NCBI GenBank assembly: GCA_964581505.1
Contig: CAZOOR010000005.1
Location: forward strand, 14,384 to 78,383
Source of the DNA: CAZOOR01 sp964581505
GTDB taxonomy: Bacteria; Bacteroidota; Ignavibacteria; Kapaibacteriales; UBA2268
Reading direction: 5' to 3'
DNA length: 64,000 nucleotides
The notes below the pieces were generated by a model. It did not search any database, had not been told where the DNA came from, and saw only the letters and a list, made by a program, of their open reading frames with translations. This document shows, piece after piece, positions 25,911-34,965 of the stretch (positions are counted from its first letter, which is position 1; each line of letters starts with the position of its first letter). Made by a program: the position numbers and the translations under genes.

Positions 25911-27215
25911 CTATTTTGTAACACGTCTCCAAAAACTTGATGAGAATTTCGGGTCTATAAACTCGATAAATTTCTCCCATTCGGGATAAAATCTGCGGAA
26001 GTCTTCGCCGGACATTCTCGCATCTTTAGCTGGATAGAGCCGTCCGCCGTTCGCCCTGACAATATCATCAAGCTTGTTTAATTCTTTCAATGTAAAATCT
26101 CCCGTCATTCTGAAATCAATCGCCATCGTAATCCCGGGTTGCGGGAATGAGAGCATTCCTGGCGACTTAACCTCTCCAAATGTTTTCAGAACGGTCAAAA
26201 ACGAGGACAACCCGCTTTTCGAGACATTACCTAATATGTCCTTCACCGCTTCTTTTCCGTTGGTATGAGGCACAACAAATTGATACTGCAAAAAACCGTC
26301 CTTGCCGTAAGCCCTGTTCCAATGCTCAACGGCATCAAGCGGATAGAAAAACGGCTCATAATGTACTTTCTGCCGTGTTTTTTTGTTAATCTGCTTGTTG
26401 TAATATAAAATATTGAATAGTCGCACAGTCAGAGGATTAATAAAAGAATAATCGAAAGGGAAATCAGGCGACTTGTCCTTAATTTTTACTTCCTTATCCG
26501 GCTCAGCAGTGAAATTCCCACCCGAATATATGCCGCGTCCCAATCGGCTGTCGGTCGAAGTACAATCAACCCAAGAAACAGTGAAATCGTTTTTGCTGTC
26601 GTTTGCTTCATTAATCTCGAAAAATTCGTCCACATTGTCGAATTTGATATAATCCACATCAAGGAAAGGTGAAGCCGCTCTTTGCAATTTAATTTTGACT
26701 TTTGTAATCAAACCGGTTAATCCCAAGCCACCGATTGTCGCCGCAAACATTTCGCTGTTCTCTTCGGGACTGCACGTCATAACAGTTCCGTCCGAACGCA
26801 GCAGCTCGAACGACAATACGTGATTACCAAAAGTGCCGGCAACGTGATGATTTTTGCCGTGAACATCATTAGCGACAGCACCGCCGAGAGTAACGAATTT
26901 TGTTCCCGGAGTAACCGATAAAAACCAACCTGCAGGTACGGCAATTTTGAGAATGTCGGCAAGAGTAACGCCTGCTTCCGCCTCAATAATTCCGTCCTCG
27001 AAATTTATTGAGATAAATCTGTTAAGTCCTGCAATAACAAGAAGTACACCGTCTTCGTTCAGACAACTGTCCCCGTAACTTCTGCCGAGACCGTAAGCCA
27101 GAACCTTATCTTTGATAGAGGAAATATCGGGAATTTGAACTAACCAGTTGATTTTAATAACATCAGCCGGCAGAAGTTTAGGATAACGTCCCCAAGATTC
27201 ATAATTTTCAAACAT
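25911..27215 (-). CDS. dprE1: DprE1-like FAD oxidoreductase (DPA synthesis)
   Basis: 434 residues, a VAO/GlcD-type flavoprotein. In mycobacteria DprE1 oxidises the 2-OH of decaprenylphosphoryl-ribose. The FAD-binding region is well kept (GLGRSYGDS; GTKFVTLGGAVANDVHGKNHH; GTFGNH), including the HGKNHH block, as is the C-terminal GGRLYPAKDAR, with the Lys matching K418 of the M. tuberculosis enzyme. The residue matching Cys387, target of benzothiazinones, is Ala365 (ITMAIDF). Gap to dprE2 is 27 bases; the upstream HAD-UbiA stop abuts the start. Confidence 0.88.
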   Translation of the reverse strand: MFENYESWGRYPKLLPADVIKINWLVQIPDISSIKDKVLAYGLGRSYGDSCLNEDGVLLVIAGLNRFISINFEDGIIEAEAGVTLADILKIAVPAGWFLSVTPGTKFVTLGGAVANDVHGKNHHVAGTFGNHVLSFELLRSDGTVMTCSPEENSEMFAATIGGLGLTGLITKVKIKLQRAASPFLDVDYIKFDNVDEFFEINEANDSKNDFTVSWVDCTSTDSRLGRGIYSGGNFTAEPDKEVKIKDKSPDFPFDYSFINPLTVRLFNILYYNKQINKKTRQKVHYEPFFYPLDAVEHWNRAYGKDGFLQYQFVVPHTNGKEAVKDILGNVSKSGLSSFLTVLKTFGEVKSPGMLSFPQPGITMAIDFRMTGDFTLKELNKLDDIVRANGGRLYPAKDARMSGEDFRRFYPEWEKFIEFIDPKFSSSFWRRVTK

Positions 27216-28658
27216 TTATAACATCGCTCCCACAATAAATAAAATCATCAATCCGAAAAGCACATAACTGAACGAGTCTTTAACCGTATATACAACAGGG
27301 TCTTCGTCCATTTCACCTCTGAATGCCTTGAACCACATCCTTGTTATCCACGCAAGCAATAGAACACTGACTGGAATAAGCCACAAGGGATTGTGATACA
27401 ATACTGCAACTTCCGGACTGAAAATATATAAAAGAAATATTAAGACAGAGAGATAACCACTTGAAGTTCCAAGTGTTAAAAGTAGTTTAATATCATCTGT
27501 TTCGTAGCCTCTGCCTTTTGCTTTAGTTTTATTTTGTTTAATAAGATTTTTCAACTCGGTATAGCGTTTTATTATTGCAAGAGAAAAGAATATAAATAAA
27601 GAGAACGCTATAAGCCATTTGGACAGTGGTAATTTAGTAATTTCGCCGCCTGCAACTATACGTATTGAATAAAGAACTGCCAATGTGATTATATCGGCTA
27701 TAACAATTTTCTTCAAGTAAACCGAGTAAAGAGTTGTGATTATTAGATATAAGAGTAATATCCAAGCAAAATCGTTCGGCAAATAGAAAATACTAACGGT
27801 AAAACTAATGAACATTAATATTAGCGATATAAGGAAAGCCTGTATCGGGTTCAGCACTCCTGCGGCAAACGGTCTGTTTCGCTTTTTCTTGTGTATCCTG
27901 TCGGATTCCAAATCAAGCAGGTCGTTCACTATATATATAAACGAAGCCGTAAACGAGAAACAGAAAAATGCGATAATGCTGTTTGTAATTGCCGTAATAT
28001 CTGTAAATTCGTGTGCAAGTAGAAAGGGTAGAAAAATTAAAAGATTCTTTACCCATTGATAGATACGCATTTCTTTAATCAAATGCTTAAAGAAATGCCC
28101 CTCCGCTTCCAAAACCGTGAGATTGGAATTTGCCTTAGTAGCTTTATTAATCAATGACTTATCATTTGAAATCAAATAAGCATTACGGCAATTCTCGAAA
28201 ACATCTAAATCGGCTGAACTGTTGCCCATATAGTCATACTGTCCCTTGCCGAATTTCTCATTTAGGGTCTTGCTCTTGTTTTCACTGCGATTATTGTGAT
28301 TTTCCGTGCTGAAAATCAATTCATCGAACAAGCCTGTATATTTATTTACATCATTAGCCACGCTTTCGAGCGATGCTGTTGTCAGTACAATATACCTTTC
28401 TTCGTTTTTTGCGGATTTGATAATATCAATAACATTTTGATTATAAGGGAACAACTCGGCATCAGGTTTGGCAAGTGCAAGAATATGCGATTTGAAGTAG
28501 TTTTTCCCCTTCAATATCCAAAAGAACAGCATAAATAGTACAAGCGGCTTTTGCTTAATTGCAAGCAATGTCGCCTCGAGGATTGAGTCGGTCTTAATTA
28601 ATGTACCGTCCAAATCCACACACAAAGGAATACTGTTATTTCTTTTTATCTCATTCAT
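27216..28658 (-). CDS. HAD phosphatase-UbiA prenyltransferase fusion (DPPR synthase-like)
   Basis: 480 residues in two parts. Residues 1-190 are a HAD hydrolase: CVDLDGTLIKTDS (nucleophile Asp), VLTTAS and YMGNSSADLDVF. Residues 195-480 are a UbiA-type membrane prenyltransferase with the Asp-rich motif NDLLDLESDRIHKKKRNRP, close to that of Rv3806c, which joins phosphoribosyl-PP to decaprenyl phosphate. The ribose-phosphate product must lose its 5'-phosphate before DprE1 acts, so the fused HAD domain may be that phosphatase (inference). It sits between glf and dprE1. Confidence 0.87.
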   Translation of the reverse strand: MNEIKRNNSIPLCVDLDGTLIKTDSILEATLLAIKQKPLVLFMLFFWILKGKNYFKSHILALAKPDAELFPYNQNVIDIIKSAKNEERYIVLTTASLESVANDVNKYTGLFDELIFSTENHNNRSENKSKTLNEKFGKGQYDYMGNSSADLDVFENCRNAYLISNDKSLINKATKANSNLTVLEAEGHFFKHLIKEMRIYQWVKNLLIFLPFLLAHEFTDITAITNSIIAFFCFSFTASFIYIVNDLLDLESDRIHKKKRNRPFAAGVLNPIQAFLISLILMFISFTVSIFYLPNDFAWILLLYLIITTLYSVYLKKIVIADIITLAVLYSIRIVAGGEITKLPLSKWLIAFSLFIFFSLAIIKRYTELKNLIKQNKTKAKGRGYETDDIKLLLTLGTSSGYLSVLIFLLYIFSPEVAVLYHNPLWLIPVSVLLLAWITRMWFKAFRGEMDEDPVVYTVKDSFSYVLFGLMILFIVGAML

Positions 28659-28667
28659 TTAATCTAT

Positions 28668-29786
28668 TTACTTAAATTTTTTCTCGTAAAAATTTAAAGC
28701 CCTGCCAACCACTTGGTCCATATTGTAATACTTGTATTCCGCAAGCCGTCCGATGAAATATACTTTGCTGTCGAGTTTATCGGCTTCTTCGTAATATTGC
28801 TTATAAAGCAAATGATTTTCGTCCGAAGGTATGGGATAATACGGTTCGTTTTCACCCTCCTTGTAATCAAGTGCATATTCGCGAGCAATAGTAGTTTTTG
28901 GAAAAGGCGGATAATCTAAAAAATGCTTAAATTCCGTAATCCTTGTATATGACTTATCGTTCGGATAATTGACCTGTGCCGTTTTCTGAAACTGCTCCAT
29001 ATTCAATGCTTCAAATTCAAAAGTCAGACTTCTGTAAGGCAATTTTCCGTATTTATAATCAAAAAATCCGTCAATTGTGCCGGTATAAATCAATTTATCG
29101 TATTCGATACCTGATAAGTCTTTAAACTCTGTTCCCAATCTGATTTCAATATTCTTATTATTCAGAATATTGCTAAACATTTCCGTATATCCTTTTGCCG
29201 GAACCCCCTGAAATTTGTCTTGAAAATAACGATTATCGCGGCTGACAAACACGGGAATACGCGCTGTTACCGACATATCCAAGTCCTCGGGCTTCATACC
29301 CCACTGCTTCACGGTATAACCGAGAAAAATATATTTATAGACGTAGTCTGCAAGTTCCTTAAATTCTTCTTTCTCGCTTTGCTTCAATTTTAAAATCGGT
29401 ATCTTGGCACCGTAACCGTATTCATCAATTAGTAATTTTTTCAATTCTGCCGCTTTGTTCTCGGGAAAGCATAATTCAATGGAATTCAGATTGAACGGAA
29501 CAGGCACTCGCATATCCGCTATAACAGCGAGAACCTTATGCTCATAATGATGCCAATCCGTGAATTGCGAAAGATACTGCCAAATGTTCTCGTTATTAGT
29601 ATGGAAAATATGCGGACCGAATTTATGCACGAGGATACCGTTTTCCACCTGCGCGTCATAGCAATTACCGCCTATATGCAAACGCCTGTCAATCAGCAAA
29701 ACTTTTTTGTTTTGCTCTTTTGCCAGCCGCTCGGCAAGCACCGAACCGGCAAGACCTGCACCCACTATGAGAAAATCATACTTCAT
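28668..29786 (-). CDS. glf: UDP-galactopyranose mutase
   Basis: 372 residues, a flavoenzyme that interconverts UDP-galactopyranose and UDP-galactofuranose. It has an N-terminal FAD fold (DFLIVGAGLAGSVLAERLA), HIGGNCYD, the HKFGPHIFHTNN segment with the active-site His, VKQWGM, and the C-terminal GRLAEYKYYNMDQVV. All conserved positions I can recall are present. Its start overlaps the flippase stop by 4 bases. It shows that the glycan built here contains, or can contain, galactofuranose. Confidence 0.96.
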   Translation of the reverse strand: MKYDFLIVGAGLAGSVLAERLAKEQNKKVLLIDRRLHIGGNCYDAQVENGILVHKFGPHIFHTNNENIWQYLSQFTDWHHYEHKVLAVIADMRVPVPFNLNSIELCFPENKAAELKKLLIDEYGYGAKIPILKLKQSEKEEFKELADYVYKYIFLGYTVKQWGMKPEDLDMSVTARIPVFVSRDNRYFQDKFQGVPAKGYTEMFSNILNNKNIEIRLGTEFKDLSGIEYDKLIYTGTIDGFFDYKYGKLPYRSLTFEFEALNMEQFQKTAQVNYPNDKSYTRITEFKHFLDYPPFPKTTIAREYALDYKEGENEPYYPIPSDENHLLYKQYYEEADKLDSKVYFIGRLAEYKYYNMDQVVGRALNFYEKKFK

Positions 29787-31192
29787 TTGGCTATGTAAGA
29801 TTTAATTTCGTCAATTGTTACGATTTTAAACAGCAAAATTAACGGAAAATACATTAATAAAATAATAACTGTCGATAAAATCACATTCAAATTCAAATAA
29901 TTGTGCAAAGCGTAACCTGTCGCCGCAGAAACGAGAGATAATGCAAATATCTGAATTTTTGATAATATATACACTTTTCTGATTATTCTCTTTGTAATCA
30001 AAAGCAATCCGGTCAGCACGCTCAATTCACTGAAAACCGTACTCCAAGCGGCACCTGTCGCACCAAATTTGGGAATCAAAATAAAATTCAAAATAACATT
30101 AACCACACCACCCGCTCCAATTGCATACATAACGGTTTTCTCATATTTCCAACTGACCAGTGGCGGATAGTATATCGTATTCAAATACATAATTGTAACG
30201 GTTGCCATCAAGACTTGCAGAACAGGTACGGAAGCAACATATTCGCTACCATAAGCCAAACCTATGAAATAATTAGGGAAAGCCATAATCAGCAAAGATA
30301 CGACCGCTCCGATAATAAAAATGAAGTTGCCATATATACGTATTTTTTGTTGCCTGTCTTCAACAGATTGCGAGCGAGAGAGAACAGGAAAAAAAGCATT
30401 TTGAATTATTGCAGATGGTGTAAGAACCAAAATAACAAACTTAAACGCCGCTGAATAAAATCCCGTTTCGGCATCACTACGAAGAAATCCGAGCATTACT
30501 ATATTCAAATAATTGAAAATCAATATAAAGAATGTAGAAAATGTAATTGGTATTGATGATTTCAGCAGTTCCTTTAGAAATTCTTTGTCAATCCCCAGCT
30601 TAATTTTACCATACATTTTTGTATATAGCAGAAACATCCAGAGCGAATTAATAAACATAGACGAAACTGTGATAATCATAGCCAGAACAATATCCGACTG
30701 AGAATGAACAAAAAGCAATAATCCTATTAATGATAAGATGCTTGTAACAACTTGTCTAAGAGCAAGATACTCCATTTTTTCATTTCCCTGATATACCCAA
30801 TCCATCAGAAATGCCTGAGAAAACAAGTTGATACTTGATATTATGATAACCAATTTAGTTGTCGGCGGCTTATCCAAAAGTAAAGCCAAAACAATCAAGA
30901 CGGCAGACGAAAAGACAGCCAAAAGCAATCTAATCGATGTAATTTGTCTGGCATAAAGTGATATTTTCGAGTGGTCTTTGGCAATTTCCCGTGAGCCGAC
31001 AATATTAAACCCGAGATTGACAAAAAGCGAAAAGAAAACAAGCAGAGAATTGGCGAAGCTGTAAATACCAAAGCCATCAGCAAGTATTGTACGTGCCAGA
31101 TATATTGTAAAAATAAACAATATCCCCTTATTTGTCGCTTCGGCAATAGAGAGAGAAAACAAATTTTTTAATATTCTTCGTCCCGTTCGCAA
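29783..31192 (-). CDS. Wzx-type polysaccharide flippase
   Basis: 469 residues with about 14 hydrophobic helices, MOP superfamily (RfbX/Wzx). The N-terminal pattern SLSIAEATNKGILFIFTIYLAR, then LADGFGIYSFANS and LGFNIVGSREIAKD, is typical of lipid-linked oligosaccharide flippases. It is expected to move undecaprenyl-PP-linked glycan units to the periplasm. It overlaps glf by 4 bases and begins 2 bases after the GH57 gene. Confidence 0.92.
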   Translation of the reverse strand: MRTGRRILKNLFSLSIAEATNKGILFIFTIYLARTILADGFGIYSFANSLLVFFSLFVNLGFNIVGSREIAKDHSKISLYARQITSIRLLLAVFSSAVLIVLALLLDKPPTTKLVIIISSINLFSQAFLMDWVYQGNEKMEYLALRQVVTSILSLIGLLLFVHSQSDIVLAMIITVSSMFINSLWMFLLYTKMYGKIKLGIDKEFLKELLKSSIPITFSTFFILIFNYLNIVMLGFLRSDAETGFYSAAFKFVILVLTPSAIIQNAFFPVLSRSQSVEDRQQKIRIYGNFIFIIGAVVSLLIMAFPNYFIGLAYGSEYVASVPVLQVLMATVTIMYLNTIYYPPLVSWKYEKTVMYAIGAGGVVNVILNFILIPKFGATGAAWSTVFSELSVLTGLLLITKRIIRKVYILSKIQIFALSLVSAATGYALHNYLNLNVILSTVIILLMYFPLILLFKIVTIDEIKSYIAK

Positions 31193-31193
31193 T

Positions 31194-32915
31194 TTAGTGA
31201 TTCCACCAATTTAGTTGTAATTCCTGAAAAGGAGAGTTCCGCCGCTCGGTTGCTTCGAGATAATGTAAATTATTTTCATCTAATTGCTTAGTTTCGTTTA
31301 CTTTATCGACAAAATCCAATAACTTGTTGAAATCGGAATGATGAAACGAGAAACGCTGTTCAGCATAATCTTTTGCGGATTTAGTATAAATGAGGAATTG
31401 CCAATCTGAGGATTGAAGCAATAGAAATTCACGCAAGGCTTGCAATATAATCCGTTCAATAATCGGATTCATATTTTGACGAACATACTTATCATAATAT
31501 AGCTTTAATCTGTTTTCATCATTATATAATGCCTCCCAAGTCCATTTATTCTCTTCATTTATCCATACATCATGATTATTCTTCACACCCCAAGAACCTT
31601 CCGGTAAACTGCAAACCTCTCTCGGCTGAACAACATCAATTTGCTCCGACGCAAAAACAGTATTTACATAAGGCGAATGATGAAGTCCACGAAGCAAAGA
31701 ACGTAGAAATTCAGGACCCTCGAACCACCAATGACCGAAAAGTTCGGTATCGAATGGAGTAGTCAGAGTAGCAAACCGTCCTGTACTATCCTTATGCCAA
31801 TTAATAGTGTTTTCAATATGATGAATAAAATGATTGGTTTGCTTATCAATTTTATCCCAAATCCAATCGGGGTGATAGAGCGTCTTATACATCATATCAA
31901 TTTTACTATCTGTTACACTCCAATAGCGAAGTTTAGACGGGAAATGCTTTTTATGAAAATCCAGATAATTCGGTTCACCCGGGTAGCCCACTTCCCCGCT
32001 CCACACCTGCATTGAAATATCATGATGTCGAGTAAAAGCAACAGCAGTACCATATTCAACTTTTTCACTCGAACTTATGTTATACAAATCAAGCGGTGAT
32101 TTAGCAAACTGCGTTCCACGAGAAGTAATTTCAGGATTGGATATGTGCATAAATCCGTCAGGATTCTTATAAGAATCATAAGTACCAATAGGAGAAGAAC
32201 GCTTCAATAAATCTTCGTCCGTAATAAAAAAGTCAATATTATATTTAGCAAGTATTTGCTCTAAACCCGGACGTAAATGCTTTTGGTTAAACGGAGCAAT
32301 AGGAATTTGGGACTGCCATTCATAAGATGGTCTGTAAGCACATTCCGGCAGCCAAATACCGCGTGGTTCGCGCCCGAAATGTTTAATATAATTTTCCTTT
32401 GCGGCGTGAACCTGTAAATCAACGCTACTATCGCTACCCAACAATGGGAGATAGCCGTGTGTAACACCGCAAGTCATTATTTCAATAGCACCTTCGTCCT
32501 GCAATTTGCGAAAAGCACCGATAATACTATGATTATATTTATGAACAAAATCATTAAGTCTATCGCTATACCATTGTTTCCAAAACGATGCAAGTTCAAT
32601 ATGATGTTGTGAATATCCCCAATCTGTAAAATCCTTTTCGTCTTTTTCTGCGGCGGCTATTTTTTCCTTACAGTATTTCTCGAAAATATCCCTAAAATCC
32701 TGATGTTCCAATTGTTCGGCAAGTACGGGTGAAATGTCAATACTTACACCCGGACGGATTCCCTCGTTCATCAAATCATTGAATACATTAAGTAGGGGAA
32801 TATAGCATTCGGCTACAGCTTCGGTCAGCCAATCCTCGCCGTGGGGCCAACTACCATGATGCAAAACCCAAGGAAGATGTGTATGAAGTACTAATACATA
32901 ATTACCATTGTGCAT
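31194..32915 (-). CDS. GH57 alpha-glucan branching-type enzyme
   Basis: 573 residues, glycoside hydrolase family 57. The family motifs HTHLPWV, GIWLPECAY (nucleophile Glu191) and FDTELFGHWW (acid/base Asp389) are all present, followed by a helical domain, as in 1,4-alpha-glucan branching enzymes. No signal peptide, so cytoplasmic. Its place inside a furanose-glycan operon (2-base gaps on both sides) is unexpected: it may make or remodel a glucan, or the operon may link to storage metabolism. Activity should not be taken as certain. Confidence 0.88.
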   Translation of the reverse strand: MHNGNYVLVLHTHLPWVLHHGSWPHGEDWLTEAVAECYIPLLNVFNDLMNEGIRPGVSIDISPVLAEQLEHQDFRDIFEKYCKEKIAAAEKDEKDFTDWGYSQHHIELASFWKQWYSDRLNDFVHKYNHSIIGAFRKLQDEGAIEIMTCGVTHGYLPLLGSDSSVDLQVHAAKENYIKHFGREPRGIWLPECAYRPSYEWQSQIPIAPFNQKHLRPGLEQILAKYNIDFFITDEDLLKRSSPIGTYDSYKNPDGFMHISNPEITSRGTQFAKSPLDLYNISSSEKVEYGTAVAFTRHHDISMQVWSGEVGYPGEPNYLDFHKKHFPSKLRYWSVTDSKIDMMYKTLYHPDWIWDKIDKQTNHFIHHIENTINWHKDSTGRFATLTTPFDTELFGHWWFEGPEFLRSLLRGLHHSPYVNTVFASEQIDVVQPREVCSLPEGSWGVKNNHDVWINEENKWTWEALYNDENRLKLYYDKYVRQNMNPIIERIILQALREFLLLQSSDWQFLIYTKSAKDYAEQRFSFHHSDFNKLLDFVDKVNETKQLDENNLHYLEATERRNSPFQELQLNWWNH

Positions 32916-32917
32916 AT

Positions 32918-34498
32918 TTATTTACTCGTATTTATTTTCTGAATTACACTTTTTGGCAAAGAACTTGAAAATTTATTCAAATTCTGTTCCAATTTAATCA
33001 AATGAACGGAATCTTTTGCAAAAAAAGTTACTTTGGAATCACCACACACTACATTATTCTTGATTATCCAACTACCGGCTTCAAGCCATTGTTTATAGAA
33101 TTCTTTTTCACCTTGGAACCATAACGTATATAAAACGGCAATATTAACTTGTTTTCGTTCTAAAACAGAATTAATTGTTTCCATATTTAACTGTTTTTTC
33201 ATTTTAAGAGCCGCAATCTTATGAGATGCAAGCCCCCATAAATCGCAAATATTTACATTGGCACGATAACTAATTAAGCCAATATCATTAATAGCAATAT
33301 TATTGCCGGAATAGAATTCTTTAATAAAATCAGCCATCTGCCACTGCTGCTCATAGATATTTATTGATGCCTGTTTTATCTTTGTATTTGTATCATAAGC
33401 ACGAAATAGCAATGAAAAGGATAGCAAAAGCAAAATAAATATTATTACTTTTCTATTCAATAAACCATTTAACTTTGCCACCCCTGCAACACCTAAGGCA
33501 ATAGTAACCGAACCAATAAGGATTAAATAGGCTTCATACCTATATAGCCAACCGATTTTAGCAAAAAGTAAATGCAAAACAAAAGTAATTATAAAAACCA
33601 AAAGTGGAACCAACTCATTTGTTTTAAACAATTTCTTTCCGTTACGAAATAGTAAAACTATTGAAGCAATCAATATAAATAGAAGCTGAGGACTTTCTTT
33701 GAGTTTATGAATAGGATGAAGAACCAATGTTTTGATTAGCTCTTTAAGAGAATGTACATCGAAGAATTCCCCCTTCAAAAGTAAGGAAGTCGGTAAAAAT
33801 GTTCCACCATTTCCTAAAGAATACAAACCGACAAGTACAATGGGTAAAATACTTATTAACAAAACAATAGAAGCAGGTATAAACTTTTTTCTAATTAATA
33901 AAAGTAAAACAATTGCACCGATTGCAAAAAGAGATTCATATCTAATAAGTGGCAGAAGGGCAACAAGAATATATAAGCCAAATAATTCGGATTTATTACT
34001 GCTCTGAAAAAACTTATCGGCATTCATAAAGAGAACAAGAAGTAATAAAATATGTAAAAGATGCTCCATTCCCATAATAACAAGCAAAGGGATAGAGGTA
34101 GAATAAATAATCAACAAAATAATAAATAGAAGTAAAGCCCTGTTATTGAATCTCGGTAGAAATAAATGGATTAAGTATAGAATAAGAACAATAGCTAAAA
34201 ACATATTTATATAAAAAGGAAGCATTTCGCTATTGATGCCGAGAAATGCAAACGCGGCAATAATGGCAGTCCACAATGGAGATGAAGTCAAGAATACAAA
34301 TTCACCGTTATTAATACCCGGAAGCCCGGACGCAAGCCAATGCTTTGCAATAGAGAGGTGAATATAAGTATCATCAATAGGATAAACAAAATTGCCGTTA
34401 GTGGCGTCAAGAATGGAAAAATAAATAAATATCACACTAGCGATAAATGCGAGCAATACTAATATTGATATTAAATATGTTGATGCCTTTTTTGACAT
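32918..34498 (-). CDS. GT-C membrane glycosyltransferase, possible arabinofuranosyltransferase
   Basis: 526 residues, about ten to eleven hydrophobic helices then a C-terminal domain. The first periplasmic loop carries Asp42-Asp43 (YPIDDTYIHLSI), then FLTSSPLWTAII, the layout seen in polyprenyl-phosphate-sugar-using GT-C enzymes including mycobacterial AftB and relatives. Such enzymes use lipid-phosphate pentoses or hexoses on the periplasmic face. As first gene of an operon that makes polyprenyl-phosphoryl-arabinose, it may be the arabinosyl transferase; this is an inference. Low GC and many Ile/Leu/Phe codons are typical of membrane proteins here. Confidence 0.7.
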   Translation of the reverse strand: MSKKASTYLISILVLLAFIASVIFIYFSILDATNGNFVYPIDDTYIHLSIAKHWLASGLPGINNGEFVFLTSSPLWTAIIAAFAFLGINSEMLPFYINMFLAIVLILYLIHLFLPRFNNRALLLFIILLIIYSTSIPLLVIMGMEHLLHILLLLVLFMNADKFFQSSNKSELFGLYILVALLPLIRYESLFAIGAIVLLLLIRKKFIPASIVLLISILPIVLVGLYSLGNGGTFLPTSLLLKGEFFDVHSLKELIKTLVLHPIHKLKESPQLLFILIASIVLLFRNGKKLFKTNELVPLLVFIITFVLHLLFAKIGWLYRYEAYLILIGSVTIALGVAGVAKLNGLLNRKVIIFILLLLSFSLLFRAYDTNTKIKQASINIYEQQWQMADFIKEFYSGNNIAINDIGLISYRANVNICDLWGLASHKIAALKMKKQLNMETINSVLERKQVNIAVLYTLWFQGEKEFYKQWLEAGSWIIKNNVVCGDSKVTFFAKDSVHLIKLEQNLNKFSSSLPKSVIQKINTSK

Positions 34499-34572
34499 AA
34501 TGATTAAACAAAGTTCAAGAAAAGTAAAATTTTATCGCAATATAAGCCCCTTTCCAAACATTTGAAAAAACG

Positions 34573-34599
34573 AGGTAAGGGCTTTTCAAACCCTTACCT
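34573..34599 (-). terminator. Terminator after the DUF3467 gene
   Basis: Nine-pair stem, 34573-34581 against 34591-34599, loop of 9. Read on the minus strand it is followed by CGTTTTTTC, a good T-run. It separates DUF3467 from the glycan operon, so that operon likely has its own promoter in the 34499-34572 gap. Confidence 0.8.
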
Positions 34600-34608
34600 T
34601 CAAAATAA

Positions 34609-34932
34609 TTAATTGACTTTTGGATTACCCGAAAAACCAGGGAAAATATTATCGGGTCTTTCGGTTTTCACCTGTCCATATTGTTGCTCATACTTTGCCA
34701 TATTTTCATTCATAGCATTTAGGAACATCTTTGCATGCTGGGGTGTCATAATAATCCTTGACAAAATTCTACCTTTTGGTACCCCGGGTAGAATTCGCGT
34801 AAAATCAAAAATAAACTCGGCAGGTGAATGCGAAATAATCGCTAAATTGGAATATATGCCTTCCGCCTCTTTCTCGCCTAATTCAATATTAATTTGCTGT
34901 TGCATTTGTGGATTTTTTTTGTCAGCCATCAT
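34609..34932 (-). CDS. DUF3467 family protein
   Basis: 107 residues. The core GIYSNLAIISHSPAEFIFDF, then RILPG, SRIIMTPQHAKMFLNAM is the DUF3467 signature, a small domain of unknown function found across bacteria. It starts with a short Gln-rich tail. Two adjacent ATGs give a one-codon start ambiguity. It is the last gene on this minus-strand stretch before a terminator; the TPR gene is 33 bases upstream. Confidence 0.85.
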   Translation of the reverse strand: MMADKKNPQMQQQINIELGEKEAEGIYSNLAIISHSPAEFIFDFTRILPGVPKGRILSRIIMTPQHAKMFLNAMNENMAKYEQQYGQVKTERPDNIFPGFSGNPKVN

Positions 34933-34965
34933 TCTCTCCGTTTACTAATAAATTATTTCGTAATA

